A DNA stretch of 36,869 nucleotides from Escherichia sp. MOD1-EC7003 (lineage in GTDB: Bacteria > Pseudomonadota > Gammaproteobacteria > Enterobacterales > Enterobacteriaceae): NCBI RefSeq assembly GCF_002965065.1, contig NZ_PTRE01000024.1, positions 1 through 36,869 of the forward strand, read 5' to 3'. The position numbers and the translations under genes were made by a program. Positions within the stretch are counted from its first letter, which is position 1; every line of letters starts with the position of its first letter. A model generated the notes under the pieces. It did not search any database and was not told the DNA's origin. It saw only the letters and a program-made list of their open reading frames with translations. This document shows positions 29,683 to 36,869 of the stretch, piece by piece.

Positions 29683-29693
29683 AGAGTATGGGT
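29561..29693. repeat. ERIC (IRU) element overlapping the gppA start
   Basis: The 133-bp unit has imperfect terminal inverted repeats of about 30 bp (29561-29590 and 29664-29693; both contain CATACTC, ATC-TTCAA and CTGT-TC in order). It also has a central inverted repeat ACTTACT-GT-AGTAAGT (29619-29634) and the blocks AGTAAGTGA and GCAGCCAACGCAGA. These match the ERIC consensus, including degenerate ERIC1R and ERIC2 primer regions. The right terminal repeat contains the gppA Shine-Dalgarno and its first codons. Confidence 0.85.
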
Positions 29694-31172
29694 TCCACCT
29701 CGTCGCTGTATGCAGCCATTGATCTCGGTTCAAATAGTTTTCATATGCTGGTTGTGCGCGAGGTGGCTGGAAGCATCCAGACGCTGACGCGAATTAAACG
29801 CAAAGTGCGTCTGGCTGCTGGCCTGAACAGCGAAAATGCCCTGTCTGATGAAGCAATGGAGCGCGGTTGGCAATGTCTGCGCCTGTTTGCTGAACGTCTG
29901 CAAGATATCCCTCCCTCGCAAATTCGCGTTGTCGCTACGGCGACATTACGCCTTGCCGTCAATGCCGGTGATTTTATTGCCAAAGCCCAGGAAATCCTCG
30001 GTTGTCCGGTACAGGTGATCAGCGGTGAAGAGGAAGCACGCCTGATTTATCAAGGCGTTGCCCACACCACTGGCGGTGCCGATCAGCGCCTGGTGGTAGA
30101 TATCGGAGGCGCCAGTACTGAACTGGTAACCGGCACGGGTGCACAAACCACCTCTCTGTTCAGCCTGTCGATGGGCTGCGTCACCTGGCTGGAACGCTAT
30201 TTTGCCGATCGTAATCTGGGGCAGGAAAATTTTGATGCTGCAGAAAAAGCGGCACGTGAAGTGTTACGTCCGGTTGCCGATGAATTGCGGTATCACGGCT
30301 GGAAAGTGTGCGTTGGCGCTTCCGGCACCGTGCAGGCGTTACAAGAAATCATGATGGCACAGGGGATGGATGAACGCATTACCCTGGAAAAGTTGCAGCA
30401 ACTGAAACAGCGTGCCATTCATTGCGGTCGGCTGGAGGAGCTGGAGATCGACGGGCTGGCACTGGAACGTGCGTTAGTGTTCCCGAGTGGTCTGGCGATC
30501 CTGATAGCCATTTTTACCGAACTGAATATTCAGTGTATGACCCTGGCGGGCGGTGCTCTGCGTGAAGGGCTGGTCTACGGCATGTTGCATCTGGTCGTCG
30601 AGCAGGATATTCGCAGCCGTACGCTGCGTAATATTCAGCGCCGCTTTATGATCGATATTGATCAGGCACAGCGCGTAGCCAGAGTCGCGGCTAACTTCTT
30701 CGAACAGGTGGAAAATGAATGGTATCTTGAAGCGATTAGCCGCGATTTGCTAATCAGTGCCTGTCAGCTTCATGAAATTGGCCTGAGCGTTGATTTCAAA
30801 CAAGCGCCGCAACATGCTGCTTATCTGGTGCGTAATCTGGATCTTCCTGGTTTTACACCTGCACAGAAAAAACTGCTGGCGACGCTACTGCTCAACCAGA
30901 CTAACCCGGTCGATCTCTCATCGCTACATCAGCAAAATGCCGTACCACCGCGCGTTGCAGAACAACTCTGCCGTTTACTACGCCTGGCCATCATTTTTGC
31001 CAGCCGTCGTCGTGACGATCTCGTGCCAGAGATAACATTACAGGCTAACCATGAACTGTTGACCTTGACGCTTCCGCAAGGTTGGCTAACCCAACATCCG
31101 CTAGGTAAAGAGATTATTGATCAGGAACGCCAGTGGCAGAGCTACGTCCACTGGCCGCTGGAAGTGCATTAA
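29688..31172 (+). CDS. gppA: Guanosine-5'-triphosphate,3'-diphosphate pyrophosphatase (GppA)
   Basis: GppA hydrolyses pppGpp to ppGpp in the stringent response and also has exopolyphosphatase activity. From ATG 29688 it has 494 residues, the usual length; an ATG at 29679 is in frame but the AAGGA RBS (29675-29679) suits 29688. The Ppx/GppA (actin-like ATPase) fold is visible: phosphate-1 loop [13 protein letters not shown] (about 9-21), [31 protein letters not shown] and GASGT. The C-terminal domain is HD-like helical. It sits downstream of rhlB, its translation start lying within an ERIC repeat. It converges with rep across a REP unit. Confidence 0.96.
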   Translation: MGSTSSLYAAIDLGSNSFHMLVVREVAGSIQTLTRIKRKVRLAAGLNSENALSDEAMERGWQCLRLFAERLQDIPPSQIRVVATATLRLAVNAGDFIAKAQEILGCPVQVISGEEEARLIYQGVAHTTGGADQRLVVDIGGASTELVTGTGAQTTSLFSLSMGCVTWLERYFADRNLGQENFDAAEKAAREVLRPVADELRYHGWKVCVGASGTVQALQEIMMAQGMDERITLEKLQQLKQRAIHCGRLEELEIDGLALERALVFPSGLAILIAIFTELNIQCMTLAGGALREGLVYGMLHLVVEQDIRSRTLRNIQRRFMIDIDQAQRVARVAANFFEQVENEWYLEAISRDLLISACQLHEIGLSVDFKQAPQHAAYLVRNLDLPGFTPAQKKLLATLLLNQTNPVDLSSLHQQNAVPPRVAEQLCRLLRLAIIFASRRRDDLVPEITLQANHELLTLTLPQGWLTQHPLGKEIIDQERQWQSYVHWPLEVH

Positions 31173-31180
31173 TGAGTAAG

Positions 31181-31214
31181 TGCCGGATGCGATGCTGACG
31201 CATCTTTTCCGGCC
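31181..31214. repeat. Single REP unit between gppA and rep
   Basis: TGCCGGATGCGATGCTGACG starts the unit and TTTTCCGGCC ends it, forming the usual REP hairpin in the short gap between the convergent gppA and rep stop codons. It probably acts as a 3' mRNA stabiliser or bidirectional barrier; no other terminator is visible here. Confidence 0.9.
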
Positions 31215-31218
31215 TTGA

Positions 31219-33240
31219 TTATTTTCCTCGTTTTGCTGCCATCATCGCTTTCAGATTCGCCAGATGACTTTGCCCTTTCTGCATCCGTTCTTCGGCGCTG
31301 ACCACTTTGCGCTCCTGTTCCCAAATCAGATCATCCTGCGGCAGCTCCAGCAGGAAGCGGCTTGGCTCCGGGCGCACCAGTTCGCCGTACTGACGGCGCT
31401 CTTTACACAGCGTAAAGGTCAATTCCTTCTGGGCGCGGGTAATGCCGACATAGGCCAGTCGCCGCTCCTCATCAATATTATCTTCATCGATGCTACTCTG
31501 GTGCGGCAAAAAACCTTCTTCCATACCGACCATGTAGACATAAGGGAACTCCAGTCCTTTTGACGCGTGGAGAGTCATCAGTTGTACCTGATCCAGCTCT
31601 TCCTCGCTTTCCCCCCGCTCCATCATGTCGCGCAGAGTAAAGCGCGTCACCACCTGGGTGAGCGTCATCGGCTCATCCAGTTCGCTGCCTTCCAGCATCT
31701 CCGTCATCCAGCTAAACAGTTGGTTAACGTTCTTCATGCGCATTTCGGCAGCTTTCGGGCTGGGTGACGTTTCGTATAACCAGGATTCATAATCCATGCC
31801 GTGGATCAGATCGCGTACCGCAGCAATCGGCTCCCGCTCCACCAGACGCTGGATTTCTGCCAACCAGTGAGTGAAGCGGGTCAATGCTTCATAACCACGT
31901 CCGCTAAGCGTCTGACTCAGGCCCATATCAAAGCTTGCGGTAAACATGCTTTTATTGCGCGTCATCGCCCACTCACCCAGCTTTTTCAGCGTCGCCGGGC
32001 CAATCTCTCGCTTCGGCGTATTAACAATTCGCAGGAACGCACTGTCATCGTCCGGGTTAGTCAGCACACGCAGATAAGCCAGCAAATCCTTGATTTCCGG
32101 GCGAGAGAAAAACGACGTACCACCCGAAATTTTGTACGGGATGCGGTTTTGCATCAGGAATTTTTCAAACACCCGCGACTGATGGTTACCGCGATAAAGA
32201 ATGGCGTAATCTTTGTACTGCGTTTTATTAACGAAATGATGCGCAATAAGTTCACCGGTGACGCGCTCGGCTTCATGTTCCTCGTTATTTGCGCTTAAAA
32301 CCTTTAGCTCTGTGCCGTAACCCAGTTCGGAGAACAGACGCTTTTCAAAGACGTGTGGGTTATTGGCGATAAGAATGTTCGCCGCTTTCAGAATACGCCC
32401 GGAAGAACGGTAGTTCTGTTCGAGTTTAATCACCTTCAACGCCGGGAAATCCTGGCTCAATAACACCAGGTTTTGCGGACGTGCGCCGCGCCAGGAGTAG
32501 ATCGACTGGTCATCATCACCCACCACGGTAAAGCGTGCGCGGCTGCCCACCAGCAGTTTCACCAGCTCATACTGGCTGGTGTTGGTGTCCTGATACTCAT
32601 CCACCAGCAGGTAGCGAATTTTGTTCTGCCAGCGCTCGCGGACTTCTTCATTGCGTTGCAGCAGCAACGTCGGCAATAAAATCAGGTCATCGAAGTCGAG
32701 AACGTTACAGGCTTTCAGGTGTGCATCATACAGCCCATAACAATGGGCAAAAATGCGATCCCGCTCGCCCTTTGCCTCTGCCGCCGCCTGCGCCGGTGTT
32801 TTGAGATCGTTCTTCCAGTTGGAGATGGTCGAAATCAACTGTTGCAGGAGAACTTTGTCATCTTCAATCAGCCCCTCAGTCAGTTCTTTGAGCAACGCCA
32901 GTTGATCGGTATCGTCAAACAGCGAAAAGTTCGCTTTCATTCCCAATGCCGCATACTCACGTTTGATGATATCCAGCCCTAATGTGTGGAAGGTGGAGAT
33001 CATCAGCCCGCGCGCCTCTTTGCGCCCCAGCGTCTGCCCGACACGCTCTTTCATCTCACGCGCCGCCTTATTGGTAAAGGTCACCGCCGCGATATGTCGT
33101 GCCTGATAACCGCAACCGCGGATCAGATGGGCGATTTTATTGGTGATAACACGAGTTTTACCGGAACCCGCGCCCGCCAGCACCAGGCAGGGGCCGGTAA
33201 CGAATTCGACAGCTTGTTGTTGGCCGGGGTTTAGACGCAT
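31219..33240 (-). CDS. rep: ATP-dependent DNA helicase Rep
   Basis: Rep is a 3'-5' superfamily 1A helicase, an accessory replicative motor that clears protein roadblocks with the replisome and is required by phages phiX174 and M13. From ATG 33240 ([10 protein letters not shown]) it has 673 residues, the standard length; a TTG five codons upstream is also in frame. It shows the Q motif (NPGQQQAV), Walker A AGAGSGKT (22-29), Ia [15 protein letters not shown] (motif II), [14 protein letters not shown] (III), LEQNYRSS (IV), [15 protein letters not shown] (V) and [12 protein letters not shown] (VI). The C-terminus that binds DnaB is present. Divergent from ppiC. Confidence 0.97.
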   Translation of the reverse strand: MRLNPGQQQAVEFVTGPCLVLAGAGSGKTRVITNKIAHLIRGCGYQARHIAAVTFTNKAAREMKERVGQTLGRKEARGLMISTFHTLGLDIIKREYAALGMKANFSLFDDTDQLALLKELTEGLIEDDKVLLQQLISTISNWKNDLKTPAQAAAEAKGERDRIFAHCYGLYDAHLKACNVLDFDDLILLPTLLLQRNEEVRERWQNKIRYLLVDEYQDTNTSQYELVKLLVGSRARFTVVGDDDQSIYSWRGARPQNLVLLSQDFPALKVIKLEQNYRSSGRILKAANILIANNPHVFEKRLFSELGYGTELKVLSANNEEHEAERVTGELIAHHFVNKTQYKDYAILYRGNHQSRVFEKFLMQNRIPYKISGGTSFFSRPEIKDLLAYLRVLTNPDDDSAFLRIVNTPKREIGPATLKKLGEWAMTRNKSMFTASFDMGLSQTLSGRGYEALTRFTHWLAEIQRLVEREPIAAVRDLIHGMDYESWLYETSPSPKAAEMRMKNVNQLFSWMTEMLEGSELDEPMTLTQVVTRFTLRDMMERGESEEELDQVQLMTLHASKGLEFPYVYMVGMEEGFLPHQSSIDEDNIDEERRLAYVGITRAQKELTFTLCKERRQYGELVRPEPSRFLLELPQDDLIWEQERKVVSAEERMQKGQSHLANLKAMMAAKRGK

Positions 33241-33278
33241 AGGAAAATCGCTCAATGAAAGTCGGGAGGGGATAATAA

Positions 33279-33608
<330 letters not shown>

Positions 33609-33611
33609 CAG

Positions 33612-33638
33612 CAAGGCCTTCTCCGGGAGAAGGCCTTG
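33612..33638. terminator. Bidirectional hairpin between ppiC and ilvC
   Basis: CAAGGCCTTCTC (33612-33623) and GAGAAGGCCTTG (33627-33638) form a perfect 12-bp stem with a three-base loop between convergent genes. Neither side has a long U-tract, so efficiency as an intrinsic terminator is uncertain. Confidence 0.75.
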
Positions 33639-33653
33639 AACTCTGAATCGCTA

Positions 33654-35129
33654 TTAACCTGCGACCGCGATGCGTTTCATATCAGTCATATAGCCGCGCA
33701 GTTTCTTACCTACCTGCTCAATAGCATGACTGCGAATGGCTTCATTTACATCACGCAGTTGTGCGTTATCTACCGCACCTTCCGGAATAGCTTTGCCCAG
33801 GTCGCCCGGTTGCAGCTCTGCCATAAACGGTTTCAGCAGCGGCACACAAGCGTAAGAGAACAGATAGTTACCGTACTCGGCGGTATCGGAGATCACCACG
33901 TTCATTTCATACAGACGCTTACGGGCGATGGTGTTGGCGATCAGCGGCAACTCGTGCAGTGATTCGTAGTAAGCGGACTCTTCGATGATGCCGGAATCAA
34001 CCATGGTTTCGAATGCCAGCTCAACGCCCGCTTTTACCATCGCGATCATCAGCACGCCTTTATCGAAGTACTCCTGTTCACCAATTTTACCTTCGTACTG
34101 CGGCGCGGTTTCGAACGCGGTTTTGCCGGTCTCTTCACGCCAGGTCAGCAGTTTCTTGTCGTCGTTGGCCCAGTCCGCCATCATGCCGGAGGAGAATTCG
34201 CCGGAGATGATATCGTCCATATGCTTCTGGAACAGCGGTGCCATGATCGCTTTCAGTTGTTCAGACAGCGCGTAAGCTCGCAGTTTCGCCGGGTTAGAGA
34301 GCCTGTCCATCATCAGGGTGATACCGCCCTGCTTCAGCGCTTCGGTGATAGTTTCCCAACCGAACTGAATCAGTTTTTCGGCGTATGCCGGGTCGGTGCC
34401 TTCTTCCACCAGCTTGTCGAAGCACAGCAGAGATCCAGCCTGTAACATACCGCACAGGATGGTCTGCTCGCCCATCAGGTCAGATTTAACTTCCGCAACG
34501 AAAGAGGATTCCAGAACGCCCGCACGATGACCGCCGGTCGCCGCAGCCCACGCTTTGGCAATCGCCATGCCTTCACCTTGCGGATCGTTTTCCGGATGAA
34601 CGGCAATCAGCGTTGGCACGCCGAAGCCGCGTTTGTACTCTTCACGCACTTCAGTGCCTGGACATTTCGGCGCCACCATCACCACGGTAATGTCTTTGCG
34701 GATCTGCTCGCCCACTTCCACGATGTTGAAACCGTGAGAGTAGCCCAGCGCCGCGCCGTCTTTCATCAGCGGCTGTACGGAGCGCACCACGTCAGAGTGC
34801 TGCTTGTCCGGCGTCAGGTTAATCACCAAATCTGCCTGCGGGATCAGTTCTTCGTAAGTGCCGACTTTAAAACCGTTTTCGGTCGCTTTACGCCAGGAGG
34901 CGCGCTTCTCAGCGATTGCTTCTTTACGCAGGGCGTAGGAGATATCCAGCCCGGAGTCACGCATGTTCAGGCCCTGGTTCAGACCCTGTGCGCCACAGCC
35001 GACGATGACCACTTTTTTACCCTGAAGGTAGCTCGCGCCATCGGCGAATTCGTCGCGCCCCATAAAGCGACATTTACCCAGCTGTGCCAGCTGCTGGCGC
35101 AGGTTCAGTGTATTGAAGTAGTTAGCCAT
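33654..35129 (-). CDS. ilvC: Ketol-acid reductoisomerase (NADP+)
   Basis: IlvC catalyses the Mg2+ and NADPH-dependent isomeroreduction of acetolactate/acetohydroxybutyrate, the second common step of valine, leucine and isoleucine synthesis. At 491 residues it is the long class II form with a duplicated (knotted) C-terminal domain. The NADPH-binding motif GCGAQG (44-49) and the phosphate-binding residues R68, R76 and S78 are present, as are the acidic metal-binding segments. It starts with ATG after AGGAATCACC. It is transcribed divergently from ilvY, and substrate-bound IlvY activates its promoter. Confidence 0.97.
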   Translation of the reverse strand: MANYFNTLNLRQQLAQLGKCRFMGRDEFADGASYLQGKKVVIVGCGAQGLNQGLNMRDSGLDISYALRKEAIAEKRASWRKATENGFKVGTYEELIPQADLVINLTPDKQHSDVVRSVQPLMKDGAALGYSHGFNIVEVGEQIRKDITVVMVAPKCPGTEVREEYKRGFGVPTLIAVHPENDPQGEGMAIAKAWAAATGGHRAGVLESSFVAEVKSDLMGEQTILCGMLQAGSLLCFDKLVEEGTDPAYAEKLIQFGWETITEALKQGGITLMMDRLSNPAKLRAYALSEQLKAIMAPLFQKHMDDIISGEFSSGMMADWANDDKKLLTWREETGKTAFETAPQYEGKIGEQEYFDKGVLMIAMVKAGVELAFETMVDSGIIEESAYYESLHELPLIANTIARKRLYEMNVVISDTAEYGNYLFSYACVPLLKPFMAELQPGDLGKAIPEGAVDNAQLRDVNEAIRSHAIEQVGKKLRGYMTDMKRIAVAG

Positions 35130-35189
35130 GGTGATTCCTCATGATGTTGTGCTTCTTATTGTTCGGTTCGCGTTTGCGAGATTGAATTC

Positions 35190-35217
35190 ACTATATGACA
35201 GGAAATTTATTGCGAAA
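35190..35217 (-). promoter_or_regulatory. ilvC promoter
   Basis: On the minus strand TATAGT (35195-35190) has TTTCGC (35217-35212) 16 bases upstream. The poor -35 fits an activator-dependent promoter, and the IlvY site lies just beyond it. Confidence 0.6.
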
Positions 35218-35240
35218 ATTGATATATTCACAACGTCATA

Positions 35241-35255
35241 TTGCAATTTCTGCAA
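35241..35255. promoter_or_regulatory. IlvY operator (LysR-type box)
   Basis: TTGCA-ATTTC-TGCAA (35241-35255) is a perfect inverted repeat with the T-N11-A layout of LysR-type binding boxes. It is 24 bases before the ilvY GTG and upstream of the ilvC -35, the known place for the IlvY operators that autoregulate ilvY and activate ilvC. A second, weaker half-site-like region (about 35210-35232, TTGCG and TTCACAA) may be the second operator. Confidence 0.8.
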
Positions 35256-35278
35256 TGTAAAACCGAGAGGTGAAATCG

Positions 35279-36169
35279 GTGGATTTACGCGATCTGAAAA
35301 CCTTTTTACATCTGGCAGAAAGTCGCCATTTTGGCCGTAGCGCCAGGGCAATGCACGTCAGCCCTTCCACGCTCTCCCGGCAGATTCAGCGTCTGGAAGA
35401 GGACCTCGGGCAGGCGCTATTTGTGCGTGATAACCGCACGGTCACGCTGACCGAAGCGGGCGAGGAACTGCGCGTTTTTGCCCAGCAGACGCTGTTGCAG
35501 TATCAGCAGTTACGTCACACGATGGATCAGAAAGGACCCTCGCTTTCCGGTGAACTGCACCTGTTCTGCTCCGTCACCGCCGCCTACAGCCACCTGCCAC
35601 CGATCCTCGACCGTTTCCGTGCCGAGCATCCTTCCGTGGAGATCAAACTCACTACCGGCGATGCGGCCGACGCGATGGAGAAAGTCGTCACCGGCGAAGC
35701 AGACCTGGCGATTGCCGGGAAGCCTGAGACCTTACCCGGTGCGGTGGCCTTTACCATTCTGGAAAATCTGGCAGTAGTACTGATCGCCCCGGCCCTGCCC
35801 TGCCCGGTGCGTAATCAGGTGTCGGTCGACAAACCAGACTGGTCAACGGTGCCGTTTATCATGGCCGATCAGGGGCCGGTGCGTCGACGCATTGAGCTGT
35901 GGTTTCGTCGTCATAAAATCAGCAATCCTTTAATTTATGCGACCGTCGGCGGGCATGAAGCGATGGTTTCGATGGTCGCGCTCGGCTGCGGTGTGGCACT
36001 GTTGCCAGAAGTGGTGCTGGAAAACAGCCCGGAGCCGGTGCGTAATCGGGTGATGATTCTGGAGCGCAGCGATGAAAAAACACCGTTTGAGCTGGGCGTC
36101 TGCGTGCAGAAAAAACGGCTGCATGAACCGCTAATTGAGGCGTTCTGGAAGATTTTGCCAAATTCATGA
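35279..36169 (+). CDS. ilvY: LysR-family activator of ilvC
   Basis: IlvY senses acetolactate/acetohydroxybutyrate and activates ilvC while repressing itself. From GTG 35279 it has 296 residues: an N-terminal winged HTH (FLHLAESRHFGRSARAMHVS, about 9-28, then PSTLSRQIQRLEEDLG), a linker helix, and a periplasmic-binding-protein-like effector domain. A GAGAGG RBS (35265-35270) is eight bases before 35279; a GTG at 35270 is in frame but overlaps this RBS. In K-12 the next gene would be convergent ilvA; here a DUF3592-like ORF lies between. Confidence 0.95.
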   Translation: MDLRDLKTFLHLAESRHFGRSARAMHVSPSTLSRQIQRLEEDLGQALFVRDNRTVTLTEAGEELRVFAQQTLLQYQQLRHTMDQKGPSLSGELHLFCSVTAAYSHLPPILDRFRAEHPSVEIKLTTGDAADAMEKVVTGEADLAIAGKPETLPGAVAFTILENLAVVLIAPALPCPVRNQVSVDKPDWSTVPFIMADQGPVRRRIELWFRRHKISNPLIYATVGGHEAMVSMVALGCGVALLPEVVLENSPEPVRNRVMILERSDEKTPFELGVCVQKKRLHEPLIEAFWKILPNS

Positions 36170-36212
36170 GGGCAAAACAAAGATGCTACTGTTTCATTCC
36201 CCGGTAAATATT

Positions 36213-36797
36213 TTATCGTTTAGCGTGACGTTTCCTCCGGGAGTATTTTCTCTGATAACCATATTGATCATATTCTTTCATAAGCGGCTCAGAGGATTTT
36301 TTATCGAGTTTTTGCGCTATTGAAAATAACGTAACCAATCCCAAAGCCAGGCAAAGTTTTGCCCACGAACCAATTCCTTCCCCGGTTTGTGTATATATAT
36401 ACTGAGGTTTACCATTCAGACTGATAAGTCTGGCTTTTTGCGGATGATCGACATCGTACATCACAATAGCATCAGAGGAAAAACGATAACTACCGGCAGA
36501 ACTAGCAGGCAATTCAATTGGATATTTATTACCCTGTTTATCATAATAATAAACCACACCGTAAAAATATTTCTTACTAATATGACCGCGATGATAATAA
36601 CGATCATAACCGCGATCAACAATAGTTCCATGAACTGTGACGCTACGCGCCGCAGGAAAATCTCTACCCGCATAATACTGAGAGTCAGAAGTAATAAATA
36701 GAATTGTGGATATCAATAACCAGAAAAAACAAAGGCAGGCAGGAAAAAATCGCTTAAAGAACAGTGTCAGGGCAAAAAGCAGTAACGCACTCCCCAA
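36213..36797 (-). CDS. DUF3592-like membrane protein, N-terminus unresolved
   Basis: This 194-codon frame encodes two hydrophobic N-terminal segments (about 1-14 and 17-36), then a probably extracytoplasmic beta-rich part containing VTVHGTIVDRGYDRYY, YGVVYYYDKQGNKYPI and VMYDVDHPQKARLI. The last resembles the DUF3592 pattern (GTVV ... Y ... G ... Y-D-x-x-x-P-x-x-A). A third transmembrane helix (about 144-161) and a Lys/Arg-rich cytoplasmic tail follow. The only in-frame near-N-terminal starts are TTG 36797 and a CTG upstream; no ATG and no Shine-Dalgarno are seen, and an in-frame TAA lies at about 36845-36843. The frame before TTG is still compatible with the protein (TELLTGSGAF), so it may be N-terminally degraded. 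AT-rich against its neighbours; probably accessory. Function unknown. Confidence 0.55.
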   Translation of the reverse strand: MGSALLLFALTLFFKRFFPACLCFFWLLISTILFITSDSQYYAGRDFPAARSVTVHGTIVDRGYDRYYHRGHISKKYFYGVVYYYDKQGNKYPIELPASSAGSYRFSSDAIVMYDVDHPQKARLISLNGKPQYIYTQTGEGIGSWAKLCLALGLVTLFSIAQKLDKKSSEPLMKEYDQYGYQRKYSRRKRHAKR

Positions 36798-36840
36798 AAA
36801 AGCACCGGAGCCTGTCAGTAATTCTGTGTAACTGCCACTG

Positions 36841-36869
36841 TATTAAAGGTGATCGCTCAGGCGGTCACC
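36841..36869 (-). terminator. Terminator-like hairpin at the window edge
   Basis: On the minus strand GGTGACCGC-CTGA-GCGATCACC (36869-36848) forms a nine-position stem with one C-A mismatch, followed by TTTAATA. It could be the terminator of a gene to the right (ilvA would be expected from K-12), but that gene is outside the window. On the plus strand the mismatch becomes a U-G wobble. Confidence 0.5.

Overview
The window matches an Escherichia coli/Shigella chromosome. Every recognisable protein, the gene order, the GlmZ small RNA, the REP/BIME and ERIC repeats and the argX-hisR-leuT-proM tRNA cluster fit the E. coli region between cyaA and ilvY, read here in the opposite direction to the usual map. 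Identifications come from recalled family and K-12 sequences and from motifs; no database search was run.

Layout, left to right. (1) 1-7224: cyaA (class I adenylate cyclase, minus strand, UUG start) faces the divergent haem operon hemC-hemD-hemX-hemY. Behind cyaA is an unlisted 37-codon ORF for a one-span membrane peptide, whose ribosome-binding site lies in a perfect 10-bp hairpin. (2) 7225-11106: the hemY terminator, the GlmZ sRNA (minus strand), an AT-rich gap, then aslA (Ser-type sulfatase) and aslB (radical-SAM sulfatase-maturating enzyme), which converge on a REP pair. (3) 11107-11593: a four-tRNA operon (Arg-CCG, His-GTG, Leu-CAG, Pro-TGG, minus strand) with a stringent-type promoter and a UUCG-loop terminator. 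(4) 11646-13031: yifK, an APC permease with a GcvB-complementary leader. (5) 13222-26063: the complete enterobacterial common antigen (ECA) operon on the minus strand, in transcription order wecA-wzzE-wecB-wecC-rffG-rffH-wecD-wecE-wzxE-wecF-wzyE-wecG. It covers lipid-linked GlcNAc, ManNAcA and Fuc4NAc supply, assembly, flipping, polymerisation and chain-length control. (6) 26194-29552: rho with its leader peptide rhoL, then trxA, divergent from rhlB. (7) 29560-33255: an ERIC element whose right end carries the gppA start, gppA, a REP unit, and convergent rep. (8) 33327-36169: ppiC, then ilvC and its divergent activator ilvY with a clear IlvY operator. (9) 36170-36869: an AT-rich, orphan DUF3592-like membrane ORF where ilvA would be expected, without a conventional start codon, just behind a terminator-like hairpin.

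Most of the window is conserved core chromosome. I see no defence system, prophage, insertion sequence, CRISPR array or plasmid gene. The points most worth a second look are small: the hairpin-masked micro-ORF behind cyaA, the ERIC element supplying the gppA translation start, the DUF3592-like insertion next to ilvY, a G8 tract in the tRNA promoter spacer, and a possible near-leaderless rhlB transcript.
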